Source: Brachybacterium sp. (GTDB lineage Bacteria; Actinomycetota; Actinomycetes; Actinomycetales; Dermabacteraceae). Taken from it: DNA of 5,902 nt. Both the position numbers and the translations under genes were made by a program. Shown here piece after piece: positions 1-5,327 of this stretch. The stretch's first letter is position 1. Every line of letters starts with the position of its first letter. The stretch is from positions 1 through 5,902 of the forward strand of contig DAHVRS010000324.1 in assembly GCA_027322375.1 (NCBI GenBank), given 5' to 3'. The notes beneath the pieces were generated by a model. That model worked only from the letters and a program-made list of their open reading frames with translations. It had not been told where the DNA came from and made no database searches.

Positions 1-1081
1 CACCGAAGCCGTAGCGGACGGTGCCCAGGATCGAGCTCGCGGTCCCTGCCATCTGCGGGTACTCGGCAAGTGCGAGCGTGGTCGCGCCCGGGGTGCCGAA
101 CTGAGCGCCGGAAGCCAGCAGGAACAGGGAGGCGATGACGAGGGCGAGCGGCATCGGGACGAGCCCGGCCAGCAGCAGGCCCAGGCAGCCGATCCCGGTC
201 AGGGCGATGCCGAGGAACATCGCCCCGTGCACTCGCCACCGCTCGGCGGTGCGCCCGCCGAGCCAGCCGCACAGCACCCCGCCTGCGGAGTTCAGCGCGA
301 AGGCAGCGGCGTACCACTGCGGGGAGAGGCCGTAGATCTCCTGGAGCACGAAGGTGGAACCGGCGAGATAGGAGAATATCGCGGCGAAGACGAAGCCCTG
401 CGAGAGCACCGCGCCCACGAACACCCGGTCCCGCATCAGCACCGCGAGGGCGCTGCCGGTGCGGGCGAGGCCGCCCGCGGTGCGCCGCTCCACGGGCAGG
501 GTCTCGGTGAACAGGGTCGCGGACAGCACCAGCAGCACCACGCCCACCAGCGCGAGGAAGCCGAACAGCCCGCGCCAGTCCACCACCGTGTTCAGCATCC
601 CGCCGATCACGGGGCCGATGATCGCGGCGGTGGGGCCTGCGACGGCGAGGCGACCGTAGAAGCGGATCAGCTCGCGGCCCTCGAAGAGGTCGCGCCCGGC
701 GGCCTGGGCGATGACGATCCCGACGCCGCCGGCGACACCCTGCACGAAGCGGGCCGCGACGAGCAGCTCGATGCTGGGGCTCACCGCGCACAGCACCGAG
801 GTGAGCACGTAGGCAGCCACGCCGATGAGCAGGAGGCGACGACGGCCATGCTGGTCGGAGGCGGGGCCGGCGAGGACCTGACCGGCGGCGAGGCCCAGCA
901 AGCATGCGGTGACGGTCAGCTGGGCGACCGAGGTGGTCGCCTCGAGCTCCCGCGTCAGCGCGGGCAGCGCCGGGAGGTAGAGGTCCATCGAGATGGGCCC
1001 AAAGACGGTCAGCAGCAGCAGGAGCCAGGGCATGACGCGCGAGATGGCGGGCCGGGTGGGCGCGGGCAGGGTGGTGGTCAC
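1..1081 (-). CDS. Bcr/CflA-family MFS multidrug efflux transporter (3' end cut by window edge)
   Basis: Inner-membrane drug/proton antiporter of the major facilitator superfamily. I translated the minus strand by hand: 360 codons stay open from a GTG at 1081 to the left edge, so only about the last 40-50 residues of a roughly 400-residue family are missing. The family hallmark GPISMDLYLPALP is at residues 28-40 in helix 1. MFS motif A appears as GPASDQHGRRRLLL (72-85) after helix 2, motif B as RFVQG (111-115) in helix 4, and the antiporter motif C as GP...GPVIGG (149-161) in helix 5. About ten or eleven hydrophobic helices are visible. The start is uncertain: GTG 1081 has only a distant GGAAGAG (12 bases away), and ATG 1033 (residue 17) has no clear ribosome site. 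No ATG or GTG occurs in frame in the roughly 100 bases upstream that I read. The gene is divergent from the sugar operon. The exported compound is unknown. Confidence 0.88.
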   Translation of the reverse strand, partial: MTTTLPAPTRPAISRVMPWLLLLLTVFGPISMDLYLPALPALTRELEATTSVAQLTVTACLLGLAAGQVLAGPASDQHGRRRLLLIGVAAYVLTSVLCAVSPSIELLVAARFVQGVAGGVGIVIAQAAGRDLFEGRELIRFYGRLAVAGPTAAIIGPVIGGMLNTVVDWRGLFGFLALVGVVLLVLSATLFTETLPVERRTAGGLARTGSALAVLMRDRVFVGAVLSQGFVFAAIFSYLAGSTFVLQEIYGLSPQWYAAAFALNSAGGVLCGWLGGRTAERWRVHGAMFLGIALTGIGCLGLLLAGLVPMPLALVIASLFLLASGAQFGTPGATTLALAEYPQMAGTASSILGTVRYGFG

Positions 1082-1220
1082 GGCAGGTGGGGACTCTTCC
1101 GACGAGGATTCCGGGGTGGGGAGGACGGAATCCAGTCCACCACCGGGGCTGGTGGGGAGCCAGGCCCTCTTAGGGCACCCCTTGACGGCCGCGCCGGCCA
1201 GCGCCCCGCGAGGGGGTGCC

Positions 1221-1229
1221 TGCGATAAT
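1221..1229 (+). promoter_or_regulatory. Possible extended -10 promoter element of the sugar operon
   Basis: TGCGATAAT matches an extended -10 pattern (TGn followed by GATAAT, five of six bases of TATAAT). It is one of the few AT-rich words in this GC-rich gap and lies 48 bases before the ATG at 1277. No good -35 hexamer is seen, so the call is tentative. A repressor on the adjacent candidate operator would overlap the expected transcription start. Confidence 0.35.
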
Positions 1230-1234
1230 CTCGA

Positions 1235-1248
1235 CGCAACCGCTTTCC
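1235..1248. promoter_or_regulatory. Candidate LacI-family operator upstream of the sugar operon
   Basis: CGCAACCGCTTTCC fits the general LacI-family operator pattern TGnAAnCGnTTnCA around a central CG (1241-1242), missing only the outermost T and A. Its reverse complement, GGAAAGCGGTTGCG, shares 10 of 14 positions with the candidate before the lacI-type gene at 3189-3202. It begins five bases after the -10-like GATAAT, a natural place for repression. The match was made by eye, and binding is inferred. Confidence 0.4.
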
Positions 1249-1264
1249 ACCTTCTGCCTGCATC

Positions 1265-1268
1265 GGAG
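1265..1268 (+). promoter_or_regulatory. Ribosome binding site that decides the start of the first TIM-barrel gene
   Basis: GGAG here is 8 bases before ATG 1277, ideal Shine-Dalgarno spacing. An in-frame GTG at 1268 would give three more residues, but it overlaps this GGAG and has no site of its own. ATG 1277 is therefore the better start. Confidence 0.7.
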
Positions 1269-1276
1269 TGATCCGC

Positions 1277-2059
1277 ATGATCCGCCCGGGCCTGTGCTCC
1301 GTCACCTTCCGCGAGCTGGACGTCGAGAGCGTGGTGGGCCACGCCGCGAAGGCCGGACTCGAGTGCATCGAGTGGGCCGGCGACGCGCATGTCCCGCCCG
1401 GTGACCTCGACGCCGCCACTCATGCCCGCACCGTCACCGAGCGGGCCGGGCTCGCCGTCGCCTCCTACGGCTCCTATCTCTCCTTCGTGGGCGAGGACGA
1501 GGCGGTCCGCGCCGAGGGCCACGCCGTGATCGCCTCCGCCCGCGCGCTCGACGTGCAGCGGGTCCGCGTGTGGGCGACCCGCACCGGCTCCGCGGAGACG
1601 AGCCCCGGGGAGCGCGCCCGCGCTGTCGGCCGGATGCAGGAGTTCGCGGACCTCGCAGCCCAGCACGAGATCGAGGTGGGGCTCGAGTTCCACGGCCGCA
1701 CCCTCACCGACGAGATCGACTCGACCTTGCGCCTGCTGGACGAGATCGATCGCCCGAACGTGCGCACCTACTGGCAGCCGCATCAGGGCATGGAGGTCGA
1801 GGAAGCACTGACCACGCTGCGCGCCGCCCTCCCCCGCACCACCACGATCCACGTCTTCTCCTGGTGGCCGCGCAGCGAGCGCCTCCCGCTCTCGGAGCGC
1901 TCGGACCTGTGGGAGGCGGTGTTCGCGATCCTCGCCGCCAACGGCACGGACCGCGATGCGCTGCTGGAGTTCGTGCCGGGCGATGATCCGGACGTGCTGC
2001 GCCGGGAGACGGACACGCTGCGCACCCTGATCACCGCCGGTGAGGAGCTCGCCCGGTGA
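1277..2059 (+). CDS. Sugar phosphate isomerase/epimerase-like TIM-barrel protein (AP_endonuc_2 / xylose-isomerase-like)
   Basis: A predicted cytosolic 260-residue TIM-barrel protein of the superfamily that includes IolE, hydroxypyruvate isomerase and ketose 3-epimerases. No signal peptide is seen. The N-terminus MIRPGLCSVTFRELDVE is a typical first strand and helix. Barrel-end acidic residues appear at E137 (GLEFHG) and E231 (LLEFV), with H192 in IHVFSW. These match three of the four metal-binding positions of the family. At the fourth, where epimerases carry Asp, this protein has NVRTYWQPH, giving Q167 with H169 close by. Length is normal for single-domain members (about 250-290). The stop overlaps the dehydrogenase start in GTGA (2056-2059), so the two proteins are probably made together. 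The reaction is likely isomerisation, epimerisation or dehydration of a sugar or keto-sugar, but the substrate is unknown. Confidence 0.85.
   Translation: MIRPGLCSVTFRELDVESVVGHAAKAGLECIEWAGDAHVPPGDLDAATHARTVTERAGLAVASYGSYLSFVGEDEAVRAEGHAVIASARALDVQRVRVWATRTGSAETSPGERARAVGRMQEFADLAAQHEIEVGLEFHGRTLTDEIDSTLRLLDEIDRPNVRTYWQPHQGMEVEEALTTLRAALPRTTTIHVFSWWPRSERLPLSERSDLWEAVFAILAANGTDRDALLEFVPGDDPDVLRRETDTLRTLITAGEELAR
2042..2047 (+). promoter_or_regulatory. Ribosome binding site of the dehydrogenase, inside the upstream gene
   Basis: GAGGAG lies 8 bases before GTG 2056, within the last codons of the TIM-barrel gene. With the GTGA stop/start overlap it supports GTG 2056 as the true start and suggests translational coupling. 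Confidence 0.75.
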
Positions 2060-3048
2060 AGGCGCTGCTCGCGATGCCGGACGGGCTGCAGCACCGCATG
2101 TTCACGCCCGCCCAGCTCAAGGAGCTCAGCGAGCTCGCCGACATCGACACCGCGCGCACCGTCCCGGATCTCGCCGCCGCGAGCGACGCCGAGCTCGCGG
2201 AGGTCGAGGTGCTGCTGACCGGCTGGGGCTCCCCCGCCGTCGACGCGGACGCGCTCGAGCGGATGCCGCGTCTGCGCGCGATCGTGCACACCGCCGGGAC
2301 CGTGCGCTTCGTGGCGACCGACGCGGTATGGGAGCGCGGGGACGTGGCGGTCACCTCCGCGACGGAGGCGAATGCGGTGCCGGTCGCCGAGTACACGCTC
2401 GCGCAGATCCTGCTGGCCGGGAAGCGGTCGCTCGCCCGCGAGGCCCGCTACCGCGCCGAGCGCGCCGTCACTCCGGCCGCCGCCACGGAGGCGGGGATCG
2501 GGAACCACGGCGGGGTGGTGGGCCTCATCGGCGCCTCCCGGATCGGGGTGCTCGTCGCCGAGCATCTGGCCCGTTTCGACCTCGAGGTGCTGATCACTGA
2601 CCCGTTCGTCGGCGCCGAGCAGATCGCCGCGCTCGGGGCGCGGAAGGTCGAGCCGGAGGAGCTGTATTCCCGGGCCGACGTGGTGAGTCTGCACGCGCCG
2701 GACGTTCCCGCAACGCAAGGCATGGTCACCGCGGAGCTGCTCGCGCTGATGCGCGATGGCACGACGTTCCTCAACACCGCCCGGCCGGCGCTCGTGGACA
2801 TCGACGCGCTGCGGGCGGAGCTCGTCTCGGGCCGGCTCAGCGCCGTGCTGGATGTGCACGATGACCTCGCGCCCGATGATCCGCTGTGGGACCTGCCCAC
2901 GGTCTCGATCACCCCGCACATCGCGGGCTCGCAGGGCAATGAGCTGCACCGCATGGGCGAATCCGCGCTCGAGGAGGTGCGCCGGCTCGCGAGCGGTCAG
3001 CCGGCCCGCTTCCCCGTGGACCCCGCGCGCCGCGCGATGGAAGCCTGA
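2056..3048 (+). CDS. D-isomer-specific 2-hydroxyacid dehydrogenase family protein
   Basis: A cytosolic NAD-dependent oxidoreductase family that interconverts 2-keto acids and D-2-hydroxy acids. The 330-residue length is typical. The catalytic domain is split, with about residues 1-110 and 290-330 flanking the Rossmann domain. The nucleotide loop reads GLIGASRIG (156-164), so the middle glycine of GxGxxG is Ser161. D182 at the end of the next strand (VLITDP) suggests NAD rather than NADP. The catalytic Arg is R243 in LNTARPALVD, and the catalytic His is H288 in TPHIAGS. The usual acid in the EP motif between them is not evident: the segment reads LDVHDDLAPDDPLW and looks about two residues shorter than relatives with EP. 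Asp269 or Asp270 might substitute. Start GTG 2056 has a good ribosome site and overlaps the previous stop by four bases. A role in reducing or oxidising a pathway keto acid is inferred. Confidence 0.88.
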   Translation: MKALLAMPDGLQHRMFTPAQLKELSELADIDTARTVPDLAAASDAELAEVEVLLTGWGSPAVDADALERMPRLRAIVHTAGTVRFVATDAVWERGDVAVTSATEANAVPVAEYTLAQILLAGKRSLAREARYRAERAVTPAAATEAGIGNHGGVVGLIGASRIGVLVAEHLARFDLEVLITDPFVGAEQIAALGARKVEPEELYSRADVVSLHAPDVPATQGMVTAELLALMRDGTTFLNTARPALVDIDALRAELVSGRLSAVLDVHDDLAPDDPLWDLPTVSITPHIAGSQGNELHRMGESALEEVRRLASGQPARFPVDPARRAMEA

Positions 3049-3131
3049 CTCGTCCGGCCCCACGGCCGACGGGGGCACGCGGCCGGCGGCAGCATGAGCG
3101 ACACCACGCCTCCTCGCACCAGATCACAGCC

Positions 3132-3145
3132 CTCAGCCTGCTGAG
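3132..3145. repeat. Perfect inverted repeat between dehydrogenase and repressor genes
   Basis: CTCAGCCTGCTGAG has perfectly complementary arms CTCAGC and GCTGAG. As RNA it would be a short 5-bp stem with a 4-base loop. Its right arm begins the 15-base word that recurs after the repressor gene. It may be a weak hairpin or a protein-binding dyad. Confidence 0.4.
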
Positions 3146-3152
3146 CCCGCCG
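3138..3152 (+). repeat. Copy 1 of a 15-base exact direct repeat flanking the lacI-type gene
   Basis: CTGCTGAGCCCGCCG occurs here and again at 4357-4371, immediately outside both ends of the repressor gene. In each place the word forms part of an inverted repeat. It could be chance in GC-rich DNA, related hairpins, or a trace of gene insertion. Confidence 0.5.
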
Positions 3153-3188
3153 CGCCGAGGGCGGTGCGTCGTTATGCTGGCCGGATCG

Positions 3189-3202
3189 GGACAGCGTTTC
3201 CC
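3189..3202. promoter_or_regulatory. Candidate LacI-family operator before the repressor's own gene
   Basis: GGACAGCGTTTCCC is centred on CG at 3195-3196. It shares 10 of 14 positions with the reverse complement of the candidate at 1235-1248 (common pattern GGAnAGCGnTTnCn). It lies 10 bases after a -10-like TATGCT (3173-3178) and 27 bases before the repressor ATG, which suits autorepression. Its own symmetry is partial: GG/CC outer arms, one A/T pair and the CG centre. Confidence 0.4.
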
Positions 3203-3218
3203 CGATGTCGTCGTCGAG

Positions 3219-3224
3219 AAGGAG
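3219..3224 (+). promoter_or_regulatory. Ribosome binding site that decides the repressor start
   Basis: AAGGAG lies 5 bases before ATG 3230. The frame is open further upstream, to an ATG at 3164, but that would add 22 residues (Arg-rich, no family resemblance) before the normal N-terminus. ATG 3230 places the helix-turn-helix right at the start, as in LacI proteins. Confidence 0.85.
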
Positions 3225-3229
3225 TTCCC

Positions 3230-4351
3230 ATGGCCGCCGTGCGCCTCAGCGACGTCGCGAAGGATGCCGGGGTCTCCCTGGCCACTGCCTCCCGCGTGCT
3301 CAACGGCTCTGCCCGCGTGCCGGGCAAGGAGGTCGCCGACAAGGTCCGCGCCTCCGCTGACCGCCTCGGCTATGTGCCTAACGCCCAGGCCCAGGCGCTG
3401 GCTCGCTCCCGCTCGGGCCTGATCGGCCTGGTCGTCCACGACATCGCCGATCCCTACTTCGCGACCATCGCGCGCGAGGTCCAGCAGCAGGTCTTCGCCT
3501 CCCAGTCCCAGGTGATGCTCACCCAGACCGATCGCGTCGTCGAGACCGAGAAGCGGGCGCTGCGCGCCCTCATCGCCCAGCAGGTCGACGCGCTCGTGCT
3601 CGTGGGCACGCACCGCTACGGCACCGAGGCGGACGCCGCGATCAGCGTTCTTCTGGAGGGCTTCGAGCGCAACGGGGGCAAGGTGATCGGCCTGGGCCAG
3701 TCCCTCGGCGTGGGCCGCACGATCGTCACCGAGAACGCGCTGGCGGCGCATGAGCTTGCGACCTCGCTGATCGTCGACGGGCACCGCCGCTTCGCGGTCG
3801 TCGAGGGCATCGCCGGGATCCCGTCTGCCGGCGACCGCACCGGCGGCTTCGTCGCCGCGCTCACCGAGGCCGGGATCGAGCCCGAGCTGAGCGTGGGCGC
3901 GGACCTCACCCGGGACGGCGGCCACGCTCTCGGCGCCCGGATCGCGGAGCACCTCGAAAGCGCTCCTGCCCAGGACCAGCCGCTGTGCGTCTTCGCTCCG
4001 GCCGACGTCATGGCGCTCGGCGCGCTCGGCGAGCTGCGCCGTCGCGGCATCGACGTGCCCGGTCAGGTCGCGGTCGCTGGCTTCGGCGGCGTGCCCGGCG
4101 GGGCCGACGCGAACCCGAGCCTCACCACGGTCGCCCTCCCGCTCGCAGACATGGCCCGGCAGGCCGTGGAGTGGGTGCTCGAGGGCACGCCCGCCGCGAA
4201 GGCCGCCGCTGTGTCTGCGGACGCGGCCGACAGCACGGGCACTGTCGGCGCTGGCACTGAGAGCACTGCAGCGGATGCACCGGTACAGGAGGTCCGGGTG
4301 CGCGGCGACGTGCTGCTGCGCGAGTCGACCGCCCTCGCCACGGCGGAGTAG
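3230..4351 (+). CDS. LacI-family transcriptional repressor
   Basis: A DNA-binding repressor that normally releases its operator when a sugar-like effector binds. The helix-turn-helix is residues 5-26 (RLSDVAKDAGVSLATASRVL and on), followed by the hinge segment PNAQAQALARSRSG (50-63). The periplasmic-binding-protein-like core begins at LIGLVVHDIADPYFA (64-78) and ends near residue 320. The C-terminal VRVRGDVLLRESTA (355-368) matches the last family strand. At 373 residues it is longer than the usual 330-345. The extra length is an Ala/Ser/Thr/Asp/Gly-rich stretch at about 321-350, between VLEGTPA and the final strand. The gene has its own ribosome site and a probable promoter, and two operator-like sites nearby suggest it controls itself and the 1277-3048 operon. 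It faces the minus-strand catabolic genes, which may also be targets. The effector is unknown. Confidence 0.93.
   Translation: MAAVRLSDVAKDAGVSLATASRVLNGSARVPGKEVADKVRASADRLGYVPNAQAQALARSRSGLIGLVVHDIADPYFATIAREVQQQVFASQSQVMLTQTDRVVETEKRALRALIAQQVDALVLVGTHRYGTEADAAISVLLEGFERNGGKVIGLGQSLGVGRTIVTENALAAHELATSLIVDGHRRFAVVEGIAGIPSAGDRTGGFVAALTEAGIEPELSVGADLTRDGGHALGARIAEHLESAPAQDQPLCVFAPADVMALGALGELRRRGIDVPGQVAVAGFGGVPGGADANPSLTTVALPLADMARQAVEWVLEGTPAAKAAAVSADAADSTGTVGAGTESTAADAPVQEVRVRGDVLLRESTALATAE
4239..4268 (+). repeat. GCACTG repeats inside the repressor's low-complexity insert
   Basis: GCACTG occurs at 4239-4244, 4254-4259 and 4263-4268, spaced 15 and 9 bases, both multiples of three. It encodes the GT...GT.ST pattern of the insert near residues 337-347. 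Slippage-driven growth of a surface linker would explain it. Confidence 0.45.
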
Positions 4352-4370
4352 GCGGGCTGCTGAGCCCGCC
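4351..4370. terminator. Hairpin at the repressor stop codon, probable terminator
   Basis: GGCGGGCT (4351-4358) pairs perfectly with AGCCCGCC (4363-4370) around a GCTG loop: an 8-bp, very GC-rich stem starting at the last base of the stop codon. There is no U-run, which is common in high-GC actinomycetes, so it is a probable rather than classic intrinsic terminator. It contains copy 2 (4357-4371) of the 15-base repeat seen at 3138-3152. Confidence 0.5.
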
Positions 4371-4378
4371 GACGCACT

Positions 4379-4426
4379 GACGGGCCGGGCGCCGCGCTGA
4401 CCTCAGCGTCGTCGACCCGGCCCGTC
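4379..4426. terminator. Large two-level inverted repeat, probable bidirectional terminator between convergent genes
   Basis: The arms GACGGGCCGGG (4379-4389) and CCCGGCCCGTC (4416-4426) are perfectly complementary over 11 bp. Nested inside are CGCTGA (4395-4400) and TCAGCG (4403-4408), a second perfect dyad. The structure folds on both strands. It sits between the repressor stop and the stop of the minus-strand TIM-barrel gene at 4446, as expected for a shared terminator. No T-run follows on either side. Confidence 0.6.
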
Positions 4427-4445
4427 GGCCGTCGGCCCGAAGGCG

Positions 4446-5327
4446 TCAGGCATACGGCAGCACGAGCTGCTCGTAGCGCTCGGCGATGATCCGCGCGGAT
4501 TCCTCCGCGGGGGTCGCCCACACGTCCTCGTTGAAGATCTCGACCTCGATGTCACCGGTGTAGCCGGCGTCCTTGATCATGCGCGTGATCGAGGGGAAGT
4601 CGATGAAGCCATCGCCCATGTAGCCGCGGGAGTGCAGCGGCTCGGCGGCGAGCGGCAGGTTCCAGTCGCACACCTGGTAGCCGAACAGCCGCCCCGAGTC
4701 CGCGGCGCGCTGGATCGCGCGCTCGAGATAGGGGTCCCACCACACGTGATAGGTGTCCACCACGACGCCCGCGGCCGGGCTGCCGGCGGCCTCCGCCATG
4801 TCCAGGGCCTGGTCGAGGGTGGAGAGCACGGCACGGTCGGCCGCGAACATGGGGTGCAGAGGCTCGAGGCAGAGCGTCACCCCGCGCTCCTCGGCGTAGG
4901 GAGCGAGCTGGGCGACGGCCTCGGTGACGCGCGCACGCGCGCCGACGATGTCCTTGTCGGCCCGGTCCACGCCGCCCACGACCATCACCAGGGTGGGGGC
5001 GCCGAGCCCGGCGGTCTCGTCGATCGCGCGGCGGTTGTCGTCCAGCGCCGCCGCCCGGTCCGCCTCCGCGGAGGCGGTGAGGAATCCGCCGCGGCACAGG
5101 GAGCTGACGCGAAGTCCCGCGTCGTCGACGCGGCGGCGCAGCGCCTCGAGTCCCACCTCTTCGATGTCCTGGCGCCACAGGCCCACGGAGCCGATGCCCC
5201 GGGAGACGGTCGCCTCGAGGAACTCCTGCAGGGGTGTGGTGCGGAACGTCCAGCGGTTCAGGGCGAGCCGCTCCAGGGAGCCGCTCTGCGCGGACGTGCT
5301 CTGTGCTGACACGGTCTGGGTGCTCAT
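4446..5327 (-). CDS. Sugar phosphate isomerase/epimerase-like TIM-barrel protein (second, AP_endonuc_2 family)
   Basis: A predicted cytosolic 293-residue TIM-barrel protein of the same broad superfamily as the 1277-2059 product, but clearly a different subfamily. LNRWTFR (23-29) is the first strand. Metal-site candidates are E155 (LCLEPLHP), D191 and H194 (VVDTYHVWWDP) and E263 (IEVEIFNEDVW). At the position where many relatives have a metal-binding His, this protein has Q218 in YQVCDWN. GYMGDGFIDF (235-244) is a typical late-barrel loop. The N-terminus carries about 18 extra Ser/Thr/Gln-rich residues with a repeated SAQS. I found no better internal start. Its ATG overlaps the previous gene's stop in ATGA (5324-5327), and AGGAGG (5335-5340) lies 7 bases upstream, so it is coupled to the DUF993 gene. 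It probably acts on an intermediate of the same catabolic route; the substrate is unknown. Confidence 0.87.
   Translation of the reverse strand: MSTQTVSAQSTSAQSGSLERLALNRWTFRTTPLQEFLEATVSRGIGSVGLWRQDIEEVGLEALRRRVDDAGLRVSSLCRGGFLTASAEADRAAALDDNRRAIDETAGLGAPTLVMVVGGVDRADKDIVGARARVTEAVAQLAPYAEERGVTLCLEPLHPMFAADRAVLSTLDQALDMAEAAGSPAAGVVVDTYHVWWDPYLERAIQRAADSGRLFGYQVCDWNLPLAAEPLHSRGYMGDGFIDFPSITRMIKDAGYTGDIEVEIFNEDVWATPAEESARIIAERYEQLVLPYA

Larger units (their letters stand above)
1082..1276. promoter_or_regulatory. Divergent intergenic region between efflux gene and sugar operon
   Basis: This 195-base gap must hold the promoters of both divergent genes. Seen directly: an extended -10-like TGCGATAAT at 1221-1229 on the plus strand, a LacI-type operator candidate at 1235-1248 and a GGAG at 1265-1268. 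No convincing -35 box sits about 17 bases before the GATAAT. TTGACG at 1182-1187 is too far from it, at 36 bases. I could not pick a promoter for the minus-strand transporter. No small gene is supported here, although several frames stay open because of the high GC. Confidence 0.5.
3049..3229. promoter_or_regulatory. Spacer before the lacI-type gene, with its probable promoter
   Basis: This 181-base gap separates the dehydrogenase stop from the repressor. It contains a perfect dyad CTCAGCCTGCTGAG (3132-3145), a weak CCGCC/GGCGG stem (3147-3151 with 3160-3164), a -10-like TATGCT (3173-3178), an operator candidate (3189-3202) and a ribosome site (3219-3224). The dyads have no T-run, so a terminator after the dehydrogenase is only possible. 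Read-through from the upstream operon into the repressor gene cannot be excluded. No small gene is supported. Confidence 0.4.

Noticed and set aside
1164..1176. Small dyad GCCCTCTTAGGGC in the divergent spacer
   Set aside because: The stem is only 5 bp with a 3-base loop, and such words are common in GC-rich DNA. I cannot tie it to a promoter or terminator.
1182..1187. TTGACG as the -35 box of the sugar operon
   Set aside because: It is 36 bases before the only good -10-like box, twice the usual spacing, and the sequence 17 bases downstream (CCCGCG) is not a -10.
227..1228. A 333-residue plus-strand open frame opposite the transporter
   Set aside because: The translation is rich in Gly, Glu, His and Arg with no family motifs, and it runs antisense to a clear Bcr/CflA protein. 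It is a GC-driven shadow.
1268..1276. GTG at 1268 as the start of the first TIM-barrel gene
   Set aside because: It overlaps the GGAG that serves ATG 1277 and has no ribosome site of its own.
1783..3078. A 431-residue minus-strand open frame
   Set aside because: It covers the end of the first TIM-barrel gene and the whole dehydrogenase in antisense. Its composition (Arg/Gly/His-rich) and lack of motifs mark it as a shadow.
3164..3229. Upstream ATG at 3164 as the repressor start
   Set aside because: It would add 22 residues before the helix-turn-helix, has no ribosome site, and would cover the promoter and operator candidates. ATG 3230 has AAGGAG at the right distance.
2909..3952. A 347-residue minus-strand open frame
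   Set aside because: It is antisense to the dehydrogenase end, the spacer and the LacI gene, and its composition is unlike a real protein.
3955..3968. GAAAGCG word inside the LacI gene as a third operator
   Set aside because: Only one half matches the pattern, the other arm (CTCCTG) does not, and it lies deep in coding sequence. Probably chance.
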